A stretch of 64,000 nucleotides of DNA, from positions 1,350,790 to 1,414,789 of the forward strand of contig NC_018390.1 of the NCBI RefSeq assembly GCF_000208865.1. The letters run 5' to 3'. The notes under the pieces were generated by a model. That model made no database searches and had not been told where the DNA came from. It saw only the letters and a program-made list of their open reading frames with translations. Source of the DNA: Neospora caninum Liverpool (Eukaryota; Apicomplexa; Conoidasida; Eucoccidiorida; Sarcocystidae). Made by a program: the position numbers and the translations under genes. Shown one piece after another: positions 23,086-33,763 of the stretch. Position 1 is the stretch's first letter, and each line of letters begins with the position of its first letter.

Positions 23086-24606
23086 CTACAGAAAACACGC
23101 CAGTGTAGCGAAAGAGAGCTGACTCGCCAGCCCAAAGGAGAAGTGCGTAATTTCGACGGATATCTGTGACTCCGGTGTATATTTCCATGGCTCTGTCAGT
23201 GCAGCCCACGACTTGCTAGCCCGTGTGAAAGGCAGCTTACGACAGCAAGGATACAACCTTCAGGAACTTGGAAAGGACTCAAGCAAGAGAAGCCGAAGAG
23301 GAAATCTCACCCTGTGCCTTAAGAGACAATGCTGCCCACACTAGGGCTGAGGCGAGGCGCACTGACACCATTTCCGGAGCCGGAGACCTTGATATGGACG
23401 GAAGAGACTTCGGTGAGTGCAGTACCTGCGTAGGGTATCCCTATAAACGCCAAAATCGAAACCTGGTTCTCCGTTGTGAATTCGAATACCTGACGGTGCT
23501 GTTCATAGAATCTTCTGGAGCCCTCTCCCAGTGCTGTCGCGGAGCACGGGAAACAAACGCGACACACTTCAAAAACAACGGGAAACCCCTAAAACAGACG
23601 CGTGGGCAGCAGCGCCGGATGAAGGAACGACTTCAAAAGGACTTTCACTTACTCAGCGGCGCTTTTGCCTCGCGGCAACGCCGAAAAGTTGAGCACCCGT
23701 CTGTCCCCGCGTTTGGTTCGTTCTACTGACATCCAACGCGAAAAATCCGGGGAACATCCCCACAACGCCACATCACCGGCGAACCAGGCGGGAAGTCTGG
23801 CAGCTTTCTCAAACGTGTAAGAAAACCGCTGAGAGGTTACTGACAAATACAGAACTGCCTTGGTGTCACCGAACAGCGAACGTATCAGTGAATATGCTGC
23901 CAGTGGCAAATGCGTGGCTACTGACTCCAGTCACGCTCTGAGGCGACCGGCGTTCTCATTATCAGCTGTGTGTCCTATTGGGTATCCTCTACTCATCGTG
24001 TGTTGCTATTCCTGATACGTGTGTTCGCTCCGCCTCGACTCGACATACATGCACCTCGGAGCCGGGTGACGGGCAAGTATTCTGCACGAACCAAAAGTGG
24101 TAAGACTAATGAACAAGACACGGTTCAAACAAGGGGGCCCCCGTCGGAGGCAGAAATACTTCTACGCATTTTGTTCCTGCGCATAACCGGCTAGTGGCAA
24201 TGATTGTTGCGACAGTTCGTCTCTGCGGGACACCCACTATTAATCCGACCTCGGGCAAGTTCCTGCAGTCTGTTTCCACTGTAATCTCTGCCAATTAACA
24301 GTTGAAAGAAGAGACAACGTAACGACGAATCCTGGGTACCTCCAAGTCCGTCTTGAATGAATTGGCTCCATGCGCGCCCCAGATAACAGAAGCTCTGTCG
24401 AGAAGCATTGACAGTACCACAGATCATCCTGGAAGAAGCGATTCTGATTCTAGATCGTCTAGATCCAAGCGATAGACATGTGTGAGACAGCTTGCACATT
24501 TGCTGGAGCCGTTTTTTTCCTGCCATTGATACTGACCCTGGAAGCTTGAATCGTGCAGTACGGCCACACATAGACGTCCTTTTATGGAACTGTGCTGATA
24601 CAGAAC

Positions 24607-24662
24607 GGGTATCCACAGTTCACATGTGGATTCTGGGTATCCACAGTTCACATGTGGATTCT
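24607..24662. repeat. Two exact tandem copies of a 28-bp unit containing an inverted repeat
   Basis: The unit beginning GGGTATCCACAG occurs at 24607-24634 and again at 24635-24662 without mismatch. Each copy holds TCCACA and TGTGGA as inverted arms around a seven-base centre, so each could form a small hairpin or bind a symmetric protein. Confidence 0.85.
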
Positions 24663-25962
24663 TTTCTTTTCCTTGCTGATTCATAATATGGTAGCCTGTG
24701 GCCTAAACAGACTCACCGACCCTCCGGAGTGGCCTGGGTTTATGCTTTCCACGCCGCATCGAGACCTCAGAATCATGAAAACGTAACAGCTTTCACAATC
24801 ACGTAGGATCCAGCTACTCTACAACGCGACGGCTGGTTCCAGTGAGGTCGCCTACATAGTCTCCACGCTGCAGCACTTTCTCGACAGGAGACTGCCTTGA
24901 CATGTAGCGCCGGCGCGGCAGCGATTCATGAATGCATCTGCGAGGCAAAATGATACAACGCATTTGTGTTGCTGTACTAATGATGATCGATGAAGCACAT
25001 CTGCCGGCGTTCCGGAACGAGCAATGGGGATCACATAGCGTGTGAAAAGAGAATGCTGCGCCTTATGATGCGTGTAGACTCACCGAGTCCCTCACTCATC
25101 TTGTTCGATACTCCGTTTGGGTTACATGTAGGGTGTTCTGACAGGAGAAAAAGCAGCACTGCGCCGAATTGTTACTGTAGCGTAGCTGCCAAGGGGCCTG
25201 CGCCCTCTGTTGTGAGATGTTTTTTCCACGTACGATGTCCACAATGGTGGACTGACCAACCGTGGGCAAATGGATGCTTCAGAGCGCTCTAATCATGGGT
25301 CAGGAGAATGTTCTGTCAGCTGAATGCTTCGTATCCTGATTTTCTGGGTCAAATGGGGAGCGGGTGACACTCTTACCAGGTATTTAGCCACACAGTGGCG
25401 CACGCCTTTAGAGCTACACAGAAGTGCATCTGCCTCCTCAAATAGTCGAACAGCTATTTGCAGCTAAGCATGTCCAAGACAGGACCTTGAATCTGAAAAT
25501 AGGTCATATGTAGCTGGAGGCTCTCGGTCACTCGTGTAGGACAATGAGAATCGATACACGCGCCCCGCAGGTTGACTAGCCGTTGCATCTTGCCGTGCCC
25601 CGGGACTTATGGTAGAGCAACTTGCCAATGAAGAGCTGTTCCTGGGAAACGGCGTTGTGAAAAGAAGGGGCACCGAAGGATCAAGAAAGTTCCCCAAGGT
25701 GTCCCTCGGATTTCCAGGTTACGTTCCCATTTCGCTGCATCGGCTGTCGCGTTGACTCACTTTTGGATACCCCACTCACCTTTTCTTTAGTGAATTGCGG
25801 GGCGACAACTTCGGATCATTTCAAATCGAATGCGATATTCGAATGTCCGGCTCTCCGCACAGACTCTCGTCTCGGAAGTTTTTTAAGTCACGCAGAGAAT
25901 TCGACGTGCTTCTCTCCTGACTGCCTCGGCGCGCACCTCTCCTGAAGAGCTTGTTCGTCCGC

Positions 25963-25991
25963 TGCATGCGCCGAGCTCCGCCCAGCATGCA
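25963..25991. promoter_or_regulatory. Paired TGCATGC/GCATGCA elements
   Basis: TGCATGC occurs at 25963-25969 and GCATGCA at 25985-25991, 16 bases apart. This core is a known coccidian promoter motif bound by ApiAP2 factors. The pair lies about 650 bp upstream of the WBP2 start. Confidence 0.4.
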
Positions 25992-26430
25992 TCCGGCGAG
26001 TGAAAAAAAATGAACGAGGAAGGGTTATTCGGTGTATCAGACTGTGGCACAACATAGCTTTTGTTGGCACACTCTTGTCGCCTTCTTCGACAACGCTAAC
26101 AACGATAAGCTGCATTTTTCTGCCACGTGGGTGACCTTGGCCCACCACGTGTACGGTCTGTACATTCAGTGATCGCGGCTCTCAGTGTCGCGGACCACGT
26201 GTAAAGATGTTGGCTACTTCGTAGATCCTGTTAACGCGTCGCTTTAACTTTCTGTGACTGTACCAGAGCCTTTGTACCCGTTTCCTTATCACGACCTTTC
26301 CTCGTAGACGACGTCTAATTAGGACCATAGATATAGCGAAACATCTCCCGTCGGCATCTATTTTGCATTGGCGGTGTCGGCCGTAACTGAAAACGAACAC
26401 TTCTATCCGCCTTTCGCTCCACAAGATACG

Positions 26431-26437
26431 TGCATGC
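26431..26437. promoter_or_regulatory. TGCATGC element upstream of WBP2
   Basis: A single TGCATGC core sits about 200 bp upstream of the proposed WBP2 ATG (26641), a typical promoter distance. Confidence 0.4.
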
Positions 26438-26640
26438 TCTCAAAGAGATTGGGTTAAGTAAGCCAGGCAGGAATGCGCCAAAGTGCGCCAAACCTTGATG
26501 GCGTGAGACTCAAGCGGTCGGAAGGGTGTAGACGTTTCGTACGTGAAGGACCCCGAGAACGGATCCACCGCGTGACTTCAAGACAGCGACACTAAAGGCG
26601 CCCTCCTTTGTGCCGCTGAGGAAAAAAGAGGAAAGAGCTG

Positions 26641-29600
26641 ATGGCGGTAAATCCGGTTCTGGCGCAAGATGCGTCAACAAGTGAGTTTTTTCACTTGCGC
26701 TCGGGCCCGGGTCCTTGTCCGTTGTCTAGTGAGACGGTTTTTTTCAGGCAAAATGCACATCTCACTCACTTGGCGGAAAACGCTGTTTTGGTGTGGTCAC
26801 TGCCTGTCCAGGGTCATGCAGTCAATACCTGTTGTCCGTGCACCGAAACCGGGCGTTCAGCCTCCTCCCGGGCCTCCGCTGTGCCGCGACGCTGGTCCTA
26901 CATCTGTTTGTTTTTTCCACAACACATTTCACCGCTTCTTTTTCCCATACTCTCCACAACTCCTGCAGCACTCTTCTCTCCCGCCATTCAGTTTCGTGCT
27001 CGGCCTCTCGGTGTGTCTCACCGGCACCGCCCTCAGTTCCTCGCTCCTCTACGGGTAGCGTTCCTCCACGGTTGTCGCTCTGTTTCGTTCATGTTTTCTG
27101 CGGCGCTTCTCCGCCTCTCCGCCTCTGTACGCGCGTGTCCCCTGTTCCTGCTCGGACGTCTGTCGTGCTCCGCTGTCTGAACCATGTTTCGTAGAGGAGA
27201 TGTTCCCGCTGCCTGTGGCGGGGGAGGTGTTCTTCCTCAAGAGAGCACACATCGACTTCAAGCTCACCGGCCCGACCAATCTGAAGGCGAGCGGTGGCGA
27301 GTTTTTCCTCAGCAGTCGGCGCATCGTCTTCGTCAAAAAGGGCGACGTCAACAAACACAAGGATTTCTCTTCGTTCGAGCTCCCCCTGGTATGCGGCTCA
27401 ACCTGTCGTGCGGGCGCCTCGCGATTTCGTCTCTCTCCCTGTTTGTTGTTCGTTTTTTCTTTGCTGCTTCACTGTATGGCAGTGGCAAATAGCCGAATTC
27501 ACGGACAGACCGGATTCGGAATTCTCTCTGTTTCGCGTTTACCGTATAACCTCTCCGAATCCGTCAGTCGCACGTTTCTCACCGGAGCGCTTCTGCGTCT
27601 CTTTTCTCTTTGAATGCGTGCTTGTCTTTCGCGCTGTCTCCTTGTCTCAAGGGGAAATCGCGCGTTACGCTGCTCACAAGGGGGTGTCTGCCGAGCTCGA
27701 CGCCGACCCTCCTAGCTCTTTCGCGTTCTTCGTAGTCGCGCCTGTGGGTCTCTGCTGGCCTTCTCGCTGTCAGCGGCCTCCCTGTTTTGCTCTTATGGCC
27801 ACGTGGGCCGATGCAGGCGCGTCTTATGTGTTCGTTTCGCCTGTAACAAGCAGATCCTGTGAAAGGATCACTGTAGAGACGCCTTCGCCCAGATGTGGGG
27901 GAGGCGTGCTCGTTCGCCTCTTTCTTCTTGCGTCCCTCGCTCTCTTTACCCTTTCTTTGTCCAGCTCAAGTTGCAACTTTTAATAGAGTCATGACGCTCT
28001 GGAAGAGCTGCACTTTCACGTGACAAGCTTTCCTTCTCTCACCTCTTCGCCAAGGCAGACAGGTTCCTCCATGGCGACTCTGGGACTGCCCATAGGGGCA
28101 GAAAGCGGGCGATAGGCAGAAAAGTGTGGAAGTGTGAGGTCTCACGGGAAAGAGGGGCGCCGAAAAGAGTGAGCGCTTTCGCCCCTCCCCCCCCCCCCCC
28201 CCCCCCCCACCGCCCCACAAGGGCCTTTGAGGTGGAGCCGAGTTGTTAAGGAGACTCGTTCTCTGGTTTCTGTTTCATGCAGCACTTGATTTCGGAGCCC
28301 AAGTTCGAACAGCCGATTTTCGGCGCGAATTACATGCGCGGCAAAGTGCAACCTCTGGAGTCAGCGGAGAACCCGATAAACGGCACGTCCAAATGGTTTC
28401 TAACCTTCAACGCGGGTAATGCCTCTTCGCTGTCTTCCCCGCTATACCCTTCGCCCGCCTCTGCTCCTGTCGCCAAATTGTCTGGTCGCCAATCCACGGT
28501 GTCCGGCTGGGTTTCTCTGCAGAGTCGGTGTGCGTTTCGGCGGTGTCTCCTTACCACGCGTGCGTTTCTGCTGTCTCCGGCGCGCTCAGGCGGATGCGGC
28601 ACATTTCTTAATGTCTTCTTCAAGCTATGGCAATACGCAGTCAAGCACCAGCCACCAAGTAAGTCGCCGTGTGACGGCGGAACAGCCTTGCCAAAAACTG
28701 CAAATTATGCAAATGTGTACATTTCTTCGTCGGCGTGGCCGCAGAGGCAGATCTGAGCCTGCCGCGGTTTCTGCGAAGCACAGGTAGGCAGGCTAGGGAC
28801 GCGTAACGGCTCGTCCGTTGCGTCGGTGGGTCTTTTTGGAACAAGGAAAACGAAGAAAGACCAAGCCTGCTGTCTCACCCATGATGTGCGAATGCGACTG
28901 CCGTTTCCACCCGAGGTTACGCTCTTTGGCTTTGGTGGGCGGAATTGGCAACAACCTTGGATTTGCCTGACATCGGAAACTTTACCGGTTCCCCGCAGAT
29001 GGAATCTCCCGCGGTTATCGATCTGTTCCCGAGGCCCGTTGCCGAGGCTTCCTCTCGTGACTGGAACTCCGTGTCGTTTTTCCCCTCCCAGAGGCGATGC
29101 GCCACCGCGCGCCCACCGACAGATCATCGGCGTGCGATTTCAGACGCCTGCTTTCTCTCCCGGTGTTCGCTCGCCTCTCGGTTGCTGGGCATTCTCGTGT
29201 ACATATCGCTCGCACTTGTGCGGGAGAAGCCTTCCGCTTTGCGAGGCGCCGTTGAAGCCTGAGCGCCTGGAGAGTTCTGCAAGTTTCCGCTCGCATGCGC
29301 CCCTGTCTTCCTGCCTTCAGGCCAAGAGCTCGTTCAGCAACTGCAACTTGGCAATGGCGTAGGTTCCTCTGTCCCTTCACACACGGAGGATCGCAGACAC
29401 CAGTTAGGCGGCTTCTGTTCAGCCTCTGTCCGGGTTCGCCCGCCTCCCTTCTCTGCGAATTGCGTTTCGAATCTGTTCGATCTGGGGGCGGGGCACGCAC
29501 AACACCTTTTGTGCAGATTGCCTGTCTTCGCAGCGGCCTAGAATCCTCACCTTAACTGCACAACTTGTGCCTCGCCACTCAGAGGAAGCTCGGCCCACAA

Positions 29601-29692
29601 TGCAAACACGGGGAATGGACAAAACCACCGATAGAACTCAAGACAAACACGCAAGCAATTTCAACACAAAGCGAATGTTCGCATCGAACTTA

Positions 29693-29730
<38 letters not shown>

Positions 29731-31141
29731 TTTTTGTATATGAGGTGGTGCCAGTGCTGGCGCATTGCGGGGGCTGTCGCTGTTTTAATAGACGTTGTTG
29801 CAATTCGAAAACCGGATACAACTGGATAGCTTGCACTTCCGCAGTTCCGCCGTTCCGTCTACGGCACTGTCGAGAGGAAAGCAAAGACGTTCGCCGCTCG
29901 TTCGACGCTGGAAGTTCCTCTCGGCGCCGATGCCGTTTTAAGAAACGAATGTGCGCCACCAAGCTCCCACTCTGTCGTGGGAAACTGTGTGTTGAGTGAA
30001 ACGCTTTTCCAGTGTCTGTATGGGGTGGAAGCGGGCTCGTTAAGGATTGCCCGTCTCGTTGTCGGTCTCCGATCTGCGTGTCTTTGAAGGCGGCATTCGT
30101 GGACCCTAATGACCCCTCGACGATCTACGTAACTCAGCCAGTCCCGGCCGGCCCTCCTCCTGCCGCTCCTGGTAAGCCGCGTTTCGCATGCGATTCCTGA
30201 CTTATCTCTCCGATCTGTCAAGAAAGAGCAAGGAGGGAAAGGGACCACACGCCGACATGTTCACGCAAAAGCGAGGAGAGGTGAGGGGAGACAAGAGAGC
30301 CAGGCGACGTGATCACTGAGTCGGCGAGAGTCTCGGGGAGGAGCGGTTGGTGCGAGCAGCATTCCTGCGCAGGAAGGAGCAAGGAGATGACGGAAAACAG
30401 CGAGAAAAAGCACATTTTTGAATTGGAGACCAAAAACGGCAAAGAAGACAAGTGCCTAGAAAGGAGGGTCCGCACGTGTGTGCCTTTGCCCGTCACAGTT
30501 GTCGAGGTTTTTCCGTCACACGCGGGTGCGGTTCTCGTCTCAGCGGTTGTTGAGTCACCGGCGGAAGAATGGGGTTTCAGCCTCCGCTTTGAGCTCTCGC
30601 TTTCGCGGATGCTGCCCTCTCTGTCGTTTCGTGTGGGGATCGGTTCAAGATCCAAGTCATTCTGTCGATATTTCCTTTGGATCTGCATCCGGCCCTTCCC
30701 CTCGGGTTCGTCTTTCCTGTCAGCTTCCACCCGCCAAGCTTGTCTCTTCGCTGGGCCGTTCTCTTTGCAGCGCCGACTGGCATTCCGGCGGCCTATCAGT
30801 CCCCGCCTCCGGGTCCTTACTACCCGCCTCCTGGCCAACCGCCCGTGTACTATCCTCCACCGAGCGCACCTTATCCTCCGCCCTCGCCCTACGGCGGTCC
30901 GCCGCAGCATGCAGCGGGGGCTTACGCTCCCCCTCCCGGCGGTCCCGCCCCTCCTGGTCAGCCCGTGCAAAACCTGGGGCCGGGGTACATGCATCCTGGA
31001 CCGTTTCCGTGTCCGCCCGGCGGCTACCAGCCTGCGTACCCACCTGCAGGTGGGTCTGTGCCCAGGGCACCAGGCTCCCAGGGGCCGCCAGCGGGTCAGG
31101 CGACAACCCAACCGCCGGCGCAGGAGAGGCGAGAGCCGTGA
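26641..31141 (+). CDS. WW-domain-binding protein 2 (WBP2) family, GRAM domain plus Pro-rich tail
   Basis: Seven exons fit in phase (26641-26680, 27195-27388, 28283-28415, 28590-28658, 29321-29358, 30090-30171, 30771-31141), giving 308 residues. Exon 1 encodes MAVNPVLAQDAST. Exons 2-3 give the GRAM/PH-like fold: GEVFFLKRAHIDFKL, then GGEFFLSSRRIVFVKKGD, then KFEQPIFGANYMRGKV, which is the WBP2 signature also seen in human WBP2 (QPVFGANYIKGTV). Exon 4 continues with GGCGTFLNVFFKLW. Exon 6 holds AFVDPNDPSTIYVTQP. The last exon is Pro/Gly/Tyr-rich and includes a PPVY (PPxY) motif. In animals WBP2 binds WW-domain proteins such as YAP and Nedd4-type ligases through PPxY and acts as an adaptor or co-activator. 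The partner here is unknown. Introns contain a 22-base poly-C run and an AT microsatellite. Human and apicomplexan lengths are similar. Confidence 0.85.
28187..28208 (+). repeat. Poly-C run of 22 bases in a WBP2 intron
   Basis: Twenty-two consecutive C residues lie in intron 2, about 75 bases before the exon 3 acceptor. The length may be inexact, as homopolymers are hard to sequence. It could serve as an extended pyrimidine tract. Confidence 0.85.
29697..29724. repeat. (TA)14 microsatellite
   Basis: This is a pure TA dinucleotide tract in WBP2 intron 5, likely length-variable between isolates. Confidence 0.9.
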
Positions 31142-31533
31142 AGAAGAGACGAGGAGAGAGCACGAAGGCGGACAGGGGATACTAACGGGGGGGGGTTGAG
31201 TGACGACACAGAAGACGCCGTTGACGGAGCAGCGAAGCGAAACCTGAAGAGAGAGAGATGGAGAAGCTGCTGGAGCGCGAGAGACCCAAGCGACAGAAAA
31301 TAGAGTAATGGACCGAGCTGTCGAACGCGCGGGACAGAAACTCCTAGGGGCGACAGAAGATAACGGACCGTGGGGAGATGTGGACAGCCATTTTTGCGTG
31401 TCATGAGAAAACTTTAAAAGGACTGTCCACGGCGAAGCACACTCGATAGCTTGCCGGAACCCTGCGAAGAAGAGAGGACTCGAGGGTCCATCTTTTCAAC
31501 CAGTTGAGTGATCACAGCGAGACAATATGCATA

Positions 31534-32758
31534 TTATCGCAGAGCTGTGGGTCTGTACATACTGGCGCCTACGCGGAGCTCTTACAAACATGCATCAAAA
31601 AAGCTATCCGAAAAGATCACCTCATGCATGCCTGTTTACGAAGACTCCCCAACGTACCGCCATTTGGCAACAACATCCACAAATGTGTTTTCGTTGTTCT
31701 CTTCCCTTTTGGACACGGCGTGGACAACAGGCTTTTTTCCTTCAACAGCACAGATCCCTTCCCAAGTCGCGGTTGCTGAGTCGGCTCCGGAGAGGCCGCC
31801 GCACGCAAGCGAGGGTCTCCCGGTTTTCCGTGGCTTCATGCGGTTCCTCTCCCCCTTACACTTCTGTAGTGCCCCGTGTCCGCTTTCGACTGCGTTGCAA
31901 CTCTCGAATAGCGCTGGGTTGTCAGGATAGACTTCTTGCCACGTCACGAACTCAGTGTACACCACATCCTCTTTCCGTCTTCGTGTGTTGGAGAGTTTCT
32001 GAGTTGAGAAGGCGCGGCAAAGCGACAAGATGCACTCTGGGAGAAACTGGAACTCGCTGCGAACGCGTAGAGCCATGAGCACCCGTGACCGAAATGTGTA
32101 CGACTCCACTTTTGCCGCTTCGTCGGTGTCCTGTCTCGGGTGGGCACTCCCGCCTCGTCTGGGAGACGGGCCGCGAGGTTCCTCTTTGCTCTCTCTGCTC
32201 TCTCTCGTCTCGCGGTTTTCTGTGAGCCTCGCATGCAGTGCCGCGCATCTCCGCGCCGCCAGTGTCCTGGACTCTGCTGTCCCTTCACGGAGTCGTGAGG
32301 GCCGAAAAAGACGGGAAGCCTAGAACAACTTCATCGGAGACTCGGGCGGCCGGGCGCTCTCTCGAGGTCTTGAGGATGTATCGCCACACTCCCGGGAGAC
32401 AGCAATCCTCCGCGTGTGGCGTGGACGTCGAGATACCTCAAGGAAGTCGATCTTTGCACTCTTTGCCTGCCTACCAGGAGCCCAGCCTACTCAGACACAT
32501 GAGACCGGCATACGCTGTGTCGACTCGACATGTCTTCGCGGCTGCTTGCGAGGCGAGCCGCTTTGTGCCGGTGATCTGAGCGAAATCATGTGGTAACGCG
32601 CGCAGAAACACGGAGAAGAATTCTCGCGGCAGCCGCTGTGCTTGACTTCGGACTCTTCCTAGTGCGTCCAGCTTCACTGTGCAACGTGAGCACAACCCTG
32701 GGACGGTCGTCCTCGAGTACAGGGTGCGTGAAAAGCTCCATTTCTCTAAAGTGTGCAT
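31534..32758 (-). CDS. Candidate three-exon gene, 257 residues, unknown function
   Basis: A phase-consistent model uses exons 32758-32514, 32158-31658 and 31561-31534 (774 bases). Exon 1 starts with an ATG reading MHTLEKWSFSRTLYS. Exon 2 has a strong donor (CG then GTACGT) and reads as ordinary protein, for example KVESYTFRSRVLMALRVRSE and DVVYTEFVTWQEVYPDNPAL. Exon 3 encodes MYRPTALR and stops. The first donor (GTATGC) is weak. No domain is recognised, and the opposite strand also has coding-like stretches around 32679-32915, so strand and structure could be wrong. The locus lies between the 3' ends of WBP2 and the glutamate kinase gene and could instead be UTR. Confidence 0.3.
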
Positions 32759-33763
32759 CTGCGTTTGCGATGACAGACCGTGCGACCGCTTTTTCAGAGG
32801 GGGCGAGGACGCTGCACTTGTCGCGGTGAGGAGCCCGTCTGTAGGCCAGGATGATGAGGCCAGGCTGCAGGCAAGTCGCTTGGGCGGCGTGGTGTGTTTA
32901 CGGTGTCTTTGCTAGGCACCCGCGGGGGAAGGGATTAGGACGTGGTATTCAGATCTTCCATGCAAAAGACAGCGAGTCGCGCAGTCGTTTTTGTTGTGCA
33001 GGAAGCCAATATTCTCACGCCGCACAGGCTCGGACCCGAACCCGACGAGGTTGTGACTCCAGTCCAGATAGATTCCCCGCAAGAAAAGCACGGAAAGAAA
33101 AAGAAACAACCAGCATAAGCAAGTGACCGTGCACTGATGAAGAAATTGCTCCGGGAAGAAACGAGGACCCAGGGCGGGCTCGGATCCTTCTTCACTTCCC
33201 GCCGGTTTCGTGTGAACCTTTCGGTGCAAAAAAATTCAAAACCATTGTACACTGGGAGAAAGGTACGTCCCACCCGCAGGCTGACGGTGTTTGCACGCCG
33301 CGCCCGCGTCATGTCGTTCATACACGCGGAAAGACACCAACTGCAAAACACAGCTCCAGAGCTCGAGCGCAGTCGCTTGCGCGTCGCCAGGCACTCGTAA
33401 ACACACACGCTCCACGCACAGTCAATGAACGCGTACGCACATTCCACACGCCCGGTACAAATATGTTCGTCACGTCTCTGCCATCTACAGACATTCTAAA
33501 AATGCACACCATCAATAAAAAGAAATATATTACATGTCCTACACGCGTGGAGGATGTCGCCATGCCACAGAGAGGCACTCGAAGCGTTTCAACCGTGAGC
33601 CGGTGAATTCCAAACGTGCACGGCTCCGGCGCTTGCTTCGCTAAACTCTTCCCTTGTTCATGGACTCAGATGCCACCTCGGGTGTACATACACCCAGACT
33701 TGTTGGGGGTATACGAACAAGGCAAGCTTCCCCTGAAAACCTCCACCCCGTCAAACCCGCTTT
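32759..33763. other. Intergenic, no supported gene
   Basis: The roughly 1 kb before the glutamate kinase stop codon contains only overlapping short ORFs on both strands. A plus-strand frame at 32679-32915 (including the stretch GTVVLEYRVREKLHFSKV) looks coding-like but could not be joined to other exons. Otherwise this should be the kinase 3' UTR. Confidence 0.4.

Larger units (their letters stand above)
23086..26640. other. Divergent intergenic region of about 3.5 kb
   Basis: It lies between the 5' ends of the secreted-protein gene (minus) and WBP2 (plus), so it should contain both promoters and possibly the missing first exon of the former. ORFs are short and unconvincing. Repeats and TGCATGC elements are listed separately. 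Confidence 0.5.

Noticed and set aside
26182..26424. Minus-strand 80-residue Arg-rich ORF
   Set aside because: It begins with TTG rather than ATG, and there is no domain or upstream exon.
26641..27180. Plus ORF of 179 residues starting at the WBP2 ATG
   Set aside because: It reads straight through a good donor (26681) into intron sequence. The spliced form gives the conserved WBP2 protein.
30218..31111. Minus-strand 297-residue ORF
   Set aside because: It is antisense to the proline-rich last exon of WBP2 and its intron. Arg/Ser-rich composition follows from that.
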